Below, one piece after another: positions 15,800-23,896 of a stretch of 64,000 nucleotides of DNA. The stretch is from Caulobacter vibrioides OR37. GTDB taxonomy: Bacteria > Pseudomonadota > Alphaproteobacteria > Caulobacterales > Caulobacteraceae. The stretch lies in assembly GCF_000372645.1 (NCBI RefSeq), contig NZ_APMP01000025.1, positions 1-64,000 on the forward strand, given 5' to 3'. The notes beneath the pieces were generated by a model, which ran no database searches, had not been told where the DNA came from, and saw only the letters and a list, made by a program, of their open reading frames with translations. Position numbers and translations under genes: made by a program. Each line of letters starts with the position of its first letter. Position 1 is the stretch's first letter.

Positions 15800-17554
15800 T
15801 TGTCGTTTCGCACCCGCGTCCTGGCCGCCTGCGCGGCCTCGTTCCTGGCCCTGTCGACGGCCCAGGCCGCAGAGCCGCTGAAGACCAGCGCCCTCTCGCT
15901 CGACACCGGCGGCCCGATGCCCGTCGAGCAGCAGGCCCTGGGCTTCGAGCGCGCCGACCTGAAGTTCAAGATCTTCCCCGACAAGAAGGCCATCGAGGGC
16001 GAGGCGACCCTGACCTTCACGGCCAAGAGCCCGCTGGACAAGCTGGTCCTGGACTTCGACCGCGTCTTTACGATCCGCAAGCTAACGATCGACGGCAAGA
16101 CGCTGAAGCCCTCGGCCTGGACCAATCCCGAGGGGCGGATGACCATCACCCTGCCGCGCAAGGTGGCCAAGGGTCGCCAGGTCACGGTGGTGATCGCCTA
16201 TGACGGCGTGCCGCTGGAGGCCAAGAAGGCGCCTTGGGACGGCGGCTTCGTCTGGGCCAAGACGCCCGACGGCCAGCCCTGGATCGCCACCGCCGTCCAG
16301 GGCGAGGGCTGCGACCTCTTCTGGCCCTGCATCGACTATCCGACCGGCGAGCCCAAGCTGGTCGACCTGCACATCACCGTCCCGGCTCCGCTGGTCGCGC
16401 CCGCCAATGGCGTCTTCAAGGGCATGACCGAGAAGGACGGCTGGCGGACCTACAACTGGGAGACCAAGAACCCCAACACCTACGCCATCGCCCTGGATGT
16501 CGGCCCGTTCGAGGAACTGACCGCCACCTACAAGAGCCGGTTCGGCGACAGCTTCCCGATGTCGTTCTGGCACTTGAAGGGCGACGGCGAGAAGGCCAAG
16601 GCGCTGTTCGCCGAGTTTACGCCGATGCTGGACTTCTACGAGCAGATGATCGGCCCCTACCCGTTCCGCGACGAGAAGATGGGCGTGGTCGAGACTCCGC
16701 ACCTGGGCATGGAGCACCAGACGATCAACGCCTACGGCAACGGCTACCGCAAGGACGTCTACGGCTTCGACTGGCTGCTGCAGCACGAGTTCGCCCACGA
16801 GTGGTTCGGCAATCAGGTCACCGACCTCGACAACGACGACATGTGGATTCACGAGGGCTACGGCAGCTATATGCAGCCACTGTATTCCCAGTGGCTGCAT
16901 GGCGACATGGAGTACATGGCGCGCCTGAACCAGATGCGGGTCGACACCCGCAACAAGTCGCCGATCGTCTCGGGAAAGCAACTGCGCGAGGACGACGTCT
17001 ATAACGGCGACCACGGGCCGGGGAACGACATCTACTACAAGGCCGCCAATGTCCTGCACACGCTGCGAGCGCTGATCGGCGACGAGGACTTCTTCAAGAT
17101 CACCCGCATCGCCGTCTATGGCCGTCCCGATCCGAAGCCTGGCAACTTCACGACCCGCTATCTGGGCACCAAGGACTACATCAAGATCGTCAACGACGTG
17201 ACCGGCAAGGACTACGGCTGGTTCTTCGACGTCTATTTCTACGAGCCGCAGCTCCCCGACCTGATCCAGACCCGCGAGGGCGGCGATCTGGTGCTGAAGT
17301 GGAAGACACCGAAGGACAAGCCCTTCCCCATGCCGGTCGAGGTCAAGGTCGGCGACAAGATCGTCACCGCGCCCATGACCGACGGTACCGGCCGCGTGAA
17401 CGTCGGCGACACGGTCCCGGTCATCGTCGATCCGGCCTCCAAGATCCTGCGCCGCGCGCCGTATCTGGAGCAGTACCACGCCTGGAAGGCCGCCAAGGAC
17501 GAGGCCGACAAGGCGGCCGCCGCCCAGAAGCAGGCCGAGACCTCGAAGAAATAG
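15800..17554 (+). CDS. M1 family zinc aminopeptidase, exported
   Basis: A 584-residue metallopeptidase of the gluzincin M1 family. It has a signal peptide (residues 1-24, STAQAAEP), an N-terminal beta-saddle domain, and the zinc motif H329EFAHEW with the third ligand in MWIHEGYG (E352). The usual GAMEN exopeptidase loop is replaced by LGMEHQTINAY, a change seen in other bacterial M1 proteins. It probably trims N-terminal residues from peptides in the periplasm. Translation appears to begin at TTG 15800, nine bases after GGGGAG; no ATG fits a signal peptide. The Lys/Ala-rich C-terminus (DEADKAAAAQKQAET) is helical. A GTGGGAG/CTCCCAC hairpin (17560-17590) lies just after the stop. Confidence 0.88.
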   Translation: MSFRTRVLAACAASFLALSTAQAAEPLKTSALSLDTGGPMPVEQQALGFERADLKFKIFPDKKAIEGEATLTFTAKSPLDKLVLDFDRVFTIRKLTIDGKTLKPSAWTNPEGRMTITLPRKVAKGRQVTVVIAYDGVPLEAKKAPWDGGFVWAKTPDGQPWIATAVQGEGCDLFWPCIDYPTGEPKLVDLHITVPAPLVAPANGVFKGMTEKDGWRTYNWETKNPNTYAIALDVGPFEELTATYKSRFGDSFPMSFWHLKGDGEKAKALFAEFTPMLDFYEQMIGPYPFRDEKMGVVETPHLGMEHQTINAYGNGYRKDVYGFDWLLQHEFAHEWFGNQVTDLDNDDMWIHEGYGSYMQPLYSQWLHGDMEYMARLNQMRVDTRNKSPIVSGKQLREDDVYNGDHGPGNDIYYKAANVLHTLRALIGDEDFFKITRIAVYGRPDPKPGNFTTRYLGTKDYIKIVNDVTGKDYGWFFDVYFYEPQLPDLIQTREGGDLVLKWKTPKDKPFPMPVEVKVGDKIVTAPMTDGTGRVNVGDTVPVIVDPASKILRRAPYLEQYHAWKAAKDEADKAAAAQKQAETSKK

Positions 17555-17661
17555 GTCGGGTGGGAGGCGGCCGTCGCGGTCATCTCCCACTAACCCTGTT
17601 GTTTCACCAAATATCGCGACCTTGACCGTTAGACGTCGGCGTCCTTGCGGAGGCCGCGTCC

Positions 17662-18183
17662 ATGTTCAAGCCCGTCCATATCGTCTACGCCGCGCGCCTG
17701 GCGCTTCTGCTGGGGTCCGTGACCGTGGCGGTGCTGACGCTGGGTCCGTTTCAGGGCGCGGAGTCGCATTTTGGGCTGACCGACAAGGAAGCCCACGCCC
17801 TGGCGTTCGGCGGCCTTCTGGCGGTGTCGTTTCTCGCCTTCCCCCGGATGCGCCGCAACGACCTGGCGATCGCCGCCCTCGTGCTGGGCGCGGCGATCGA
17901 GGTCGCGCAGTCCTTCACGGGTCGCGACGGAAACGTCGCCGACTGGCTGGCCGACGCCTTTGGGATCGTCGTGGTCCATGGCGCCAGCCTGATCGAAGGC
18001 GCTCGAAAGCTGGCCCGTGATAAGGGCCAACTCACCTTCGGCCAGATCGTCAAGCTGGATCGCCGCCGCCAGCAACGTCGCGACGTGACGGCCCTCGAAC
18101 CCCAACTGACCGGCGCGCTCAGCTTCGCCGAACGCGCCTCGCGCCGGTTCCCGGCGCGTCAGTCGGGCGCGCTGATCAGGTAA
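17662..18183 (+). CDS. VanZ-like membrane protein
   Basis: A 173-residue protein with three to four transmembrane helices in the first ~120 residues and the VanZ-like pattern DKEAHALAFGGLLAVSF followed by EVAQSFTGRDGNVADWLADAFG. The soluble C-terminal ~50 residues are basic and cytoplasmic. VanZ-like proteins are linked to envelope functions such as teicoplanin resistance in Gram-positives; the role in Caulobacter is unknown to me. Its stop overlaps the end of the convergent small gene by eight bases. Confidence 0.8.
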   Translation: MFKPVHIVYAARLALLLGSVTVAVLTLGPFQGAESHFGLTDKEAHALAFGGLLAVSFLAFPRMRRNDLAIAALVLGAAIEVAQSFTGRDGNVADWLADAFGIVVVHGASLIEGARKLARDKGQLTFGQIVKLDRRRQQRRDVTALEPQLTGALSFAERASRRFPARQSGALIR

Positions 18184-18457
18184 TGCGCTTGACGCTGACC
18201 GGGTCGCTGCCCGGGAAGCTTTCCTCCAGGCCCTCGTCCAGCAGGGCTTCCTGACGGCTCTCGGACGCCTCGACCTTGTCGGCCAGTTGGTCGTGCTTTT
18301 CGTCGTCCTTCAGCGGCTGATCGGCGCGCCGTGCGTGCGGGGCGTCGAAATGCTTGTCCTCGGGGCGGATTTCGCTCTCCGCGGCCATGTCGGCCGTGGA
18401 CGAGGCCGTGCCGTGGGTGAAGTGGCGATCCTCGCTCTTGTCTTGTGGGCGGTTCAT
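18176..18457 (-). CDS. Small hydrophilic hypothetical protein
   Basis: A 93-residue, highly charged protein, probably disordered in its first half (His, Asp, Glu, Lys rich). It ends in the conserved-looking segment LLDEGLEESFPGSDPVSV, seen at the C-terminus of many short alphaproteobacterial hypothetical proteins. No function is known to me. The start MNRPQDK is preceded by GGAGAG at good spacing; an upstream in-frame ATG at 18517 is less likely. It overlaps the vanZ-like gene tail to tail. Confidence 0.72.
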   Translation of the reverse strand: MNRPQDKSEDRHFTHGTASSTADMAAESEIRPEDKHFDAPHARRADQPLKDDEKHDQLADKVEASESRQEALLDEGLEESFPGSDPVSVKRIT

Positions 18458-18689
18458 GACGGGTCTCTCCAGGAGTCTGTGTCCTGAAAAACCCTCCCGC
18501 CGACATCCGGGTTGCATGGGACGCGCCGGCGCCGCGCCGTGATACGGCCTCGGAACCTCCCGCGCGCGACGCCGGAACCTTGACCATCACGACGCATTTA
18601 CCGTTCAGCGCGGCGGTCCTCCCCTTCCGTCTCGCGCGCACGGCCCGGGACAGCCATTCCTCGACGCCAGCCCGGGCCGTTTTCGCGCT

Positions 18690-19250
18690 TCAAGCCTCCA
18701 GCTCGATGTCCCAGTACAGATAGTCTAGCCAGCTGACGTGCAAACGGCCTGGCGGGAACTTGCGCCCCCGCTCCTGCAGTTCGTGCATCGACGGGCGGCG
18801 GGCGTTGTGGAACGGCAGCATCCCGGCTTCGCGCGGCGTGCGCCCGCCCTTGCTGAGATTGCAGGGCGCGCAGGCGGTGAGGATGTTCTCCCAGGTGGTC
18901 CGGCCGCCGCGCGAGCGGGGGATCACGTGGTCGAAGGTCAGCTCCTCGGTCGAGCCGCAGTACTGGCAGCTGAAGCTGTCGCGCAGGAACAGGTTGAAGC
19001 GGGTGAAGGCCGGCGGGCGCTCTTGCGGGACGTACTGCTTCAGCGCCACGACGCTGGGCAGCTTCATCTCGAACGATGGCGAGCGCACGACCTGATCGTA
19101 GCTGGCCACGATGTCGACGCGGTCCAGGAAGACGGCCTTGATCACTTCCTGCCAAGGCCAGATGGACAACGGATAGTAGCTGAGCGGCCGAAAATCGGCG
19201 TTGAGAACCAGAGCCGGCATGCCGGATGGCGGGCGGGTGAGGACCTGCAT
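18690..19250 (-). CDS. HNH endonuclease
   Basis: A 186-residue protein with a treble-clef HNH domain: C95-x-x-C98 (CQYCGS), D107-H108 (TFDHVIPRSRGG), the ENILTAC segment, and C127-x-x-C130 (CAPCNLSKGG). The N-terminal ~85 residues (PALVLNADFRPLSYYPLSIWPWQEVIKAV) are the conserved extension found in a widespread group of chromosomal HNH proteins. These are thought to act in DNA repair or recombination rather than restriction. It stands alone; the 177 bp upstream (19251-19427) contain no gene I can support. Confidence 0.88.
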   Translation of the reverse strand: MQVLTRPPSGMPALVLNADFRPLSYYPLSIWPWQEVIKAVFLDRVDIVASYDQVVRSPSFEMKLPSVVALKQYVPQERPPAFTRFNLFLRDSFSCQYCGSTEELTFDHVIPRSRGGRTTWENILTACAPCNLSKGGRTPREAGMLPFHNARRPSMHELQERGRKFPPGRLHVSWLDYLYWDIELEA

Positions 19251-19427
19251 CAGATCCCCCTTGCGAGGCGAACGGCGAAGCGTTCAGCACCTCGGCTGAA
19301 AAAGTACGCGACAGGACTGAAGACGGGCCTCCTTCCTACGCAATTCTGGGAATCGGCATTCATTCCCGAACGCGAGGAAAGGATGGGCCAAGTCAGCGAC
19401 AGAACCAAGACATCCCGTCGCATTCCC

Positions 19428-20069
19428 TCAGAAAGGCGCGATCTCCCGGCGCTTCACCGCGCCATAGCACGCCCACAGCAGATGCGCGGCGACGCCGCGA
19501 TAGGGACGCCAGAGCTCGGCGCGAGCATAGGCCTGCTTCTCGGTCGGCCGCACCTCCGACCGATCGACCCAGCGCATGGCCTCCTGAAGCGCCACGTCGC
19601 CGCCCGGGAACATGTCCATCCGGCCCTGGGTGAACATCAGATAGACCTCGGCGGTCCAGCGGCCGATCCCGGTGATCGCCGTCAAGGCGCCGATCGCCGC
19701 CTCGTCCGACAAGCCCGGCAGCGCGTCGAAGTCGCAACTTCCCGTTAGATGCGCCTGGGCAATGGCGTGGGCATAGCGAGCCTTGGGGCGCGAGAGGCCC
19801 AGCGAAAGCAGATAGTCCTGATCGTGCGCCATCACCCGCTCGGGGGTCATCTCCGGCAACCCCGCCTCGACCCTCGCCCAGATCGCGGCCGCCGAAGCCA
19901 GCGAGACCTGCTGCTGGACGACCATCTTCAGAAGACCCGGAAAACCGCCCAGGCCGACGCGCCAGGCGAACGGCGGGGTCACGGCCTCGATGGCGGCCAG
20001 GGCCGGATCGGCGGCGGCCAGGCGCTGGCGGGCTTCGAGCAGGACCTCGGCGGTCGGCGGAACGAACAT
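19428..20069 (-). CDS. DNA-3-methyladenine glycosylase II (AlkA-like)
   Basis: A 213-residue helix-hairpin-helix base-excision glycosylase. The HhH motif and flanks LTAITGIGRWTAEVYLMF occupy residues 129-146, and the catalytic aspartate D158 is in PGGDVALQEAMR. It removes alkylated purines such as 3-methyladenine. It is shorter than E. coli AlkA, lacking the N-terminal TBP-like domain, as is common in alphaproteobacteria. The start MFVPPTAE is chosen; an in-frame ATG at 20105 would add 12 residues. It lies 62 bp downstream of the GreA-type gene on the same strand. Confidence 0.88.
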   Translation of the reverse strand: MFVPPTAEVLLEARQRLAAADPALAAIEAVTPPFAWRVGLGGFPGLLKMVVQQQVSLASAAAIWARVEAGLPEMTPERVMAHDQDYLLSLGLSRPKARYAHAIAQAHLTGSCDFDALPGLSDEAAIGALTAITGIGRWTAEVYLMFTQGRMDMFPGGDVALQEAMRWVDRSEVRPTEKQAYARAELWRPYRGVAAHLLWACYGAVKRREIAPF

Positions 20070-20131
20070 CGCCCGCAAGGGAGCCCGCCCCGCCGCCGAT
20101 GGCAATCCGGTTCTTGCTGAACCTGAGCGCT

Positions 20132-20614
20132 CTAATCGATCGCGGTGATCTCGATCTCGCCGCCCGGCGCGGGCGAGACATCGCCCACCGCCTTGCCCAG
20201 CAAGGCCCGCGCGATCGGCGCGACATAGGAGACCGAGCCCTTGGCGGGGTCGGCCTCGTCCTCGCCGACGATGCGGAAAGTCTGCACGCGGCCGTCCTCG
20301 CGCTCGAAGGTCACGCGGTCGCCGAACTGCACGACGGTCTTGGCCGGATCGCGTGTCATCAGCTGGGCGGTGGCGCGGCGCGCCGACCAGTAGCGCAGGT
20401 CGCGAGTGGCGCGGGCCATGGCCGTGCGATCGCCATCAGCCGCTCCGCCCGCGCTCTGGGCCGAGGCATAGGCGGCGCGCGCGGCGGCCAGCTCGGTCTC
20501 GATTTGGTCGAGGCCCTCCGGCGTCACGAGATTGGGATGGGTCGAGATCGGGCGATCGGGCAGGTCGGCCGCGAAAGCCTCGCTGTCGCCTTCCTTGGTG
20601 AAGGCGACGCTCAT
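20132..20614 (-). CDS. GreA/GreB-family transcription factor
   Basis: A 160-residue protein with an N-terminal coiled coil (TPEGLDQIETELAAARAAY, then a break and RDLRYWSARRATAQLM) and a C-terminal FKBP-like domain (VVQFGDRVTFEREDG, ending SPAPGGEIEITAID). Members bind the RNA polymerase secondary channel; GreA/GreB stimulate cleavage of backtracked RNA, while Rnk-like relatives do not. The tip of the coiled coil, where GreA has two acidic residues, reads SAGGAADGDRTAM here, so the cleavage activity is uncertain. It resembles the second, non-canonical GreA paralogue seen in many alphaproteobacteria. Confidence 0.82.
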   Translation of the reverse strand: MSVAFTKEGDSEAFAADLPDRPISTHPNLVTPEGLDQIETELAAARAAYASAQSAGGAADGDRTAMARATRDLRYWSARRATAQLMTRDPAKTVVQFGDRVTFEREDGRVQTFRIVGEDEADPAKGSVSYVAPIARALLGKAVGDVSPAPGGEIEITAID

Positions 20615-20793
20615 CGGAAAATGTCTTGGATCATAGAAAAAGCCTGCGACGCCTACGGATGAAACGGCGTCGGAAGGCCTAACGCGTCCGGGTCTGGTTA
20701 GCTCCGCCAAGGCCAAGCTTCAAGTCGACCGAACGCCGCGGCGGGCGCTTCCGGGGGATCGGAAGTCGCTCCGCCGACCGCGAACAATCTCTC

Positions 20794-20904
20794 TTACAGC
20801 ACCACGCCGGCGACGGCGGCGGCGACGCCCAGGGCGATCACGAGGAAGTAGCCGGCGGCCAGACGGTCAAAGGCGGTTTCAAAGGCGTTCAGCGTGCGTT
20901 GCAT
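20794..20904 (-). CDS. 36-residue single-pass membrane peptide
   Basis: A short open frame encodes MQRTLNAFETAFDRLAAGYF followed by a hydrophobic Ala/Val segment (LVIALGVAAAVAGVVL). The start has a textbook GGAGGG Shine-Dalgarno seven bases upstream, which is strong support for translation. One transmembrane helix forms the C-terminal half. It is divergent from the TetR regulator, with repeat-like elements between them, so the two may form a regulator/target pair. Confidence 0.65.
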   Translation of the reverse strand: MQRTLNAFETAFDRLAAGYFLVIALGVAAAVAGVVL

Positions 20905-20977
20905 GAGGTGTCCCTCCATCTTGTGTGTCCCGAACCCCCGATGGGCTCTGACCGGCGCTCGCCGGATCAATCTGGAC

Positions 20978-21036
20978 GGCGTTTAGATATCATCGATCTG
21001 AACGGCGTCAAGATAATCTTTACAGCGTTTGGATGA
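20978..21036. promoter_or_regulatory. Three imperfect direct repeats before TetR gene
   Basis: GGCGTTTAGATAT (20978), GGCGTCAAGATAA (21004) and AGCGTTTGGATGA (21024) are spaced 26 and 20 bp apart, in the divergent region between the 36-residue peptide and the TetR gene. They may be operators for the regulator; the match is by eye only. Confidence 0.35.
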
Positions 21037-21068
21037 AATTTTAGAAAGGCGGGGTTAGAGTGAGGCCG

Positions 21069-21692
21069 ATGAGCAACGCAGCCGCCGAATCCCGCCCCTA
21101 TCACCATGGCGACCTCAGCCGCGCCCTGGTCGACGCCGCGCGCAAGATCCTGGAGAGCGAAGGCCCGGCCGCCCTGTCCTTGAGGGCCGTGGCGCGCGAG
21201 GCCGGGGTCAGCCCCGCCGCGCCTTATCACCACTTCAAAGACAAGAACGAGCTGCTGGAGGCCGTGGCTCACGAGGGCTGGGAGGCTTTGGATGAAGCCC
21301 TGGCCAAGGCCCGCGTCTCGACCGACGACAAGCGGGCGCGGATGAGCAACATTGGCGTGGCCTATGTCTGCTTCGCGCGCGACAATCCCGCCCTCTATCG
21401 GGTGATGTACGACCGCTCGCGCGACAAGGACGCTCTGCCGGAAAAGGCGAAGGAGGATGGCGCCTATTGCCAGGTCCGGGAGACGATCAACGAAATCGGC
21501 GGCGGCCATGTCAGCGATATCGATCTGGAGCTGGCCACCATCGCGGCCTGGTGCGCGGGCCACGGCCTGGCCGAGATGATCGGCTTCAAGCACTTCGCCG
21601 GCCTGAAGGCCCAGCTGGGCGGCGAGGAGGCCTTCCTGCGCGCGGTGTTCGAGCATCTGGGCATGTTCGCCAAGGTCATCGATCGGGCCTGA
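21069..21692 (+). CDS. TetR/AcrR family transcriptional regulator
   Basis: A 207-residue regulator. The N-terminal helix-turn-helix (residues ~12-60) contains LSLRAVAREAGVSPAAPYHHFKDKNELLEAVA, typical of TetR. The C-terminal ligand domain includes the WCAGHGLAEMIGF segment of the WHG-type TetR subgroup. Ligand and targets are unknown; the divergent membrane peptide is the most likely target besides itself. An in-frame GTG at 21060 is possible, but the ATG at 21069 follows GAGG. Its stop is seven bases before gluQ. Confidence 0.87.
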   Translation: MSNAAAESRPYHHGDLSRALVDAARKILESEGPAALSLRAVAREAGVSPAAPYHHFKDKNELLEAVAHEGWEALDEALAKARVSTDDKRARMSNIGVAYVCFARDNPALYRVMYDRSRDKDALPEKAKEDGAYCQVRETINEIGGGHVSDIDLELATIAAWCAGHGLAEMIGFKHFAGLKAQLGGEEAFLRAVFEHLGMFAKVIDRA

Positions 21693-21699
21693 GGTCGCC

Positions 21700-22545
21700 G
21701 TGGCCTTCGTCACCCGGTTCGCGCCCTCGCCGACGGGTCTGCTGCATCGCGGCCACGCCTTCTCGGCCCTGACCGCCCATCGCGCGGCGCGGGAGGCTGG
21801 CGGGCGCTTCCTGCTGCGCATCGAGGACATCGACGCCACGCGCTGCCGCCCCGAATACGAGGCGGCGATCCTCGAGGACCTGGCCTGGCTGGGCCTTGAA
21901 TGGGAACAGCCCGTCCGCCGACAATCCGAACGCCTGGCCCGCTACCACGCCGACATCGAGGCCCTGCGCGAACGCGGCCTGGTCTATCGCTGCTTCAAGA
22001 CCCGCCGGGAAATCGACATCGGCCGCGCCCCCCACGAACCGGCTGTTCCCTATATCGGATCCGCCCTCCCCGCCGACGAGGAGGCCGAACGCCTGGAACG
22101 CGGCGAGGCCTTCGCCTGGCGGCTGTCGCTGGCCGCGGCGCGCTCGGCGCTGGGCGGCTTCGAGGGGCTGAGCTTTCTTGAGCAAGGCGCTGGCCCCGGA
22201 GGCGAGACCGGCCTGATCCAGGCCCGCCCCGAGACCGCCGGCGACATCGTCCTGGCCCGCAAGGACGTCGGCGTCGCCTATCACCTGGCCGTGGTCCATG
22301 ACGACGCGGCCCAAGGCGTCAGCCACGTGATCCGGGGCCATGACCTGTTCGAGGCCGCCCATATCCAGCGCCTTCTACAGGCCCTGCTGGACCTGCCGAC
22401 GCCGATCTATCGCCACCACGGCCTGCTGGTCGGCCCGGACGGCAAGCGGTACGCCAAGCGCGACAAGGCCCAGACGCTGCGCGAACTGCGCGCGATGGGG
22501 ATGAGCCCGGCGGACCTTTGGATCGCACTGGGCGTAGCGCCCTGA
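21700..22545 (+). CDS. gluQ: Glutamyl-Q tRNA(Asp) synthetase
   Basis: A 281-residue class I synthetase-like enzyme lacking an anticodon-binding domain. GluQRS attaches glutamate to queuosine at position 34 of tRNA-Asp. The HIGH motif reads HRGH (16-19) within RFAPSPTGLLHRGHAFSAL, and the KMSKS equivalent is KRYAKRD (249-255). The zinc ligands of the E. coli enzyme (a CxC pair, a Tyr and a Cys) are missing apart from C98 in YRCFKTRREID, so this is a zinc-less variant. The start is GTG at 21700, directly after tetR, so the two may be co-transcribed. Confidence 0.9.
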   Translation: MAFVTRFAPSPTGLLHRGHAFSALTAHRAAREAGGRFLLRIEDIDATRCRPEYEAAILEDLAWLGLEWEQPVRRQSERLARYHADIEALRERGLVYRCFKTRREIDIGRAPHEPAVPYIGSALPADEEAERLERGEAFAWRLSLAAARSALGGFEGLSFLEQGAGPGGETGLIQARPETAGDIVLARKDVGVAYHLAVVHDDAAQGVSHVIRGHDLFEAAHIQRLLQALLDLPTPIYRHHGLLVGPDGKRYAKRDKAQTLRELRAMGMSPADLWIALGVAP

Positions 22546-22550
22546 CGCCG

Positions 22551-23279
22551 TCAGCGCGTCCAGTAACGATATCGATAAGCCGGCGCGAAGCCTTCGGCGG
22601 CGTAGAGGGCGATGGCCGGGGCGTTGTCGGCCTCGACCTGAAGCCAGGCCTGATCGGCGCCCAGCGCCATGGCCTCGGACAGCAAGGCGCGAAGAACCCG
22701 CCGCGCCAGGCCCTTGCGACGGTGATCGGGCGCGGTGCGCATTCCGAAGACGCCGACCACGCCAGCGCTGATCGCCGCGCAGCCGATCGCGGCGGGCGCG
22801 CCGGCGATGTCCAGCCGGGCGAAGCGGGCCGGCGCGGGGATGCGGTTCAGCGCCTCGATGCGCTCGCGGCCATCCTCCGGATCGCCGGCCGTGGCCGTGA
22901 ACACCGTCTCGAAGGCCGCGTCCGGCGCGGCGGTCACCTGAACGTCGGGATCGCCGGCCCCGCTCGTCGGCCCCAGCATCACCTGGGTCTCCTTGGTCGC
23001 CGCGTAGCCCCGCGCCGCCAGACGCTGGGCCAGATCGGCCGGCGCGACGAGGCCATCGGTCAGCTTGAAGCGCGGCGGCAGGCCTCGCGCGGCGAACCAG
23101 GCCTCCGCCGCGTCCAGCGCCGCCTCGGGATCGCGATCCGGCGCGGCCAGAGGCCAGCAGGCGTTGATCCGCATCGAGCGGCCGGACGAGGCGTTGAGCC
23201 GCCAACCGCCCAGCCTGGCTCGCTCGCGCGCCGGCCAGGCGTCGTCGGCCAGCGGTTCAAGGGCGGCGGCGTCGATCAC
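22551..23279 (-). CDS. GNAT family N-acetyltransferase
   Basis: A 242-residue protein with a C-terminal GNAT fold. The acetyl-CoA-binding motif is in MRTAPDHRRKGLARRVLRALL, followed by LQVEADNAPAIALYAAEGF. The N-terminal half (WRLNASSGRSMRINACWPLA, then RFKLTDGL) is a second, degenerate GNAT-like lobe, as in two-lobe acetyltransferases. The substrate is unknown. The GTG start overlaps the stop of the thioredoxin-like gene (GTGA), so they are translationally coupled. It converges with gluQ, with five bases between stops. Confidence 0.8.
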   Translation of the reverse strand: MIDAAALEPLADDAWPARERARLGGWRLNASSGRSMRINACWPLAAPDRDPEAALDAAEAWFAARGLPPRFKLTDGLVAPADLAQRLAARGYAATKETQVMLGPTSGAGDPDVQVTAAPDAAFETVFTATAGDPEDGRERIEALNRIPAPARFARLDIAGAPAAIGCAAISAGVVGVFGMRTAPDHRRKGLARRVLRALLSEAMALGADQAWLQVEADNAPAIALYAAEGFAPAYRYRYWTR

Positions 23280-23896
23280 TCGGCCAGCAGCTTTTCGACC
23301 AGGCCCTTGGCCTCGGGGCTGGCCCAGTCGGCCGGACCGGTCATCCGCGCGCGCTCGCGGCCCTGCTTGTCGTAGATCACCGTGGTCGGAAAGCCGCCAG
23401 CCTTGGGGTCCAACGCGAACGACATCCGATAGGACGGATCGCGATAGGTCTTCAGCGGCGGGTTGGCGGCCATTTCCGCGGTGACCAGGTTGAGGTCGCT
23501 GTCGCGGTCGACGCTGATCGGCAGCACGGTCAGCGGCTGAGTGGCGTAGGCGGCTTGCAGCTTGGCCAGGGTCGGCATCTCGGCCTTGCACGGCGCGCAC
23601 CAGGTCGCCCACAGGTTCATGACCACCACGCGCCCCTTGAAATCGGCCAGGGTGGCGGTCTTGCCGTCGAGGCCGGTGAAAGGCGTGGCGGGCGCGGCGC
23701 GCGGCCCGGCGGGCACGTCCAGCTTTTCCAGCGACGCCTTCTTGAATTCTCTGAGGTCGGCGGGACCATGGGGTTTGAACGAAGCGGCGGCGATGACGTA
23801 TAGAACCGCCGCCACGCCGACGAGGATGACGCCCCCCAGCGCCATCCTCATGGGATTGCGCTTCTTGGCCGCCGCCTCCGATTGGACTTCGCTCAT
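23276..23896 (-). CDS. Membrane-anchored TlpA-type thioredoxin
   Basis: A 206-residue protein with a short cytoplasmic N-terminus, one transmembrane helix (~18-39) and a periplasmic thioredoxin domain with the active site WCAPC (C100/C103) in [18 protein letters not shown]. The cis-proline is in [10 protein letters not shown]. TlpA proteins reduce periplasmic disulfides, for example during cytochrome c oxidase assembly. The start codon directly abuts the argH start on the other strand (CATATG), so its translation signals must lie inside argH or be absent. Confidence 0.88.
   Translation of the reverse strand: MSEVQSEAAAKKRNPMRMALGGVILVGVAAVLYVIAAASFKPHGPADLREFKKASLEKLDVPAGPRAAPATPFTGLDGKTATLADFKGRVVVMNLWATWCAPCKAEMPTLAKLQAAYATQPLTVLPISVDRDSDLNLVTAEMAANPPLKTYRDPSYRMSFALDPKAGGFPTTVIYDKQGRERARMTGPADWASPEAKGLVEKLLAE

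Noticed and set aside
19251..19427. Possible SOS/LexA site (GAAC...GTTC) and GGGAAT/ATTCCC dyad upstream of the HNH gene
   Set aside because: The alphaproteobacterial LexA box is a direct repeat with seven-base spacing; the sequence here is an inverted pair with the wrong spacing, so no claim is made.
20109..20123. Small hairpin GGTTC/GAACC between the GreA-type and glycosylase genes
   Set aside because: Only five base pairs with no T run; too weak to call a terminator or operator.
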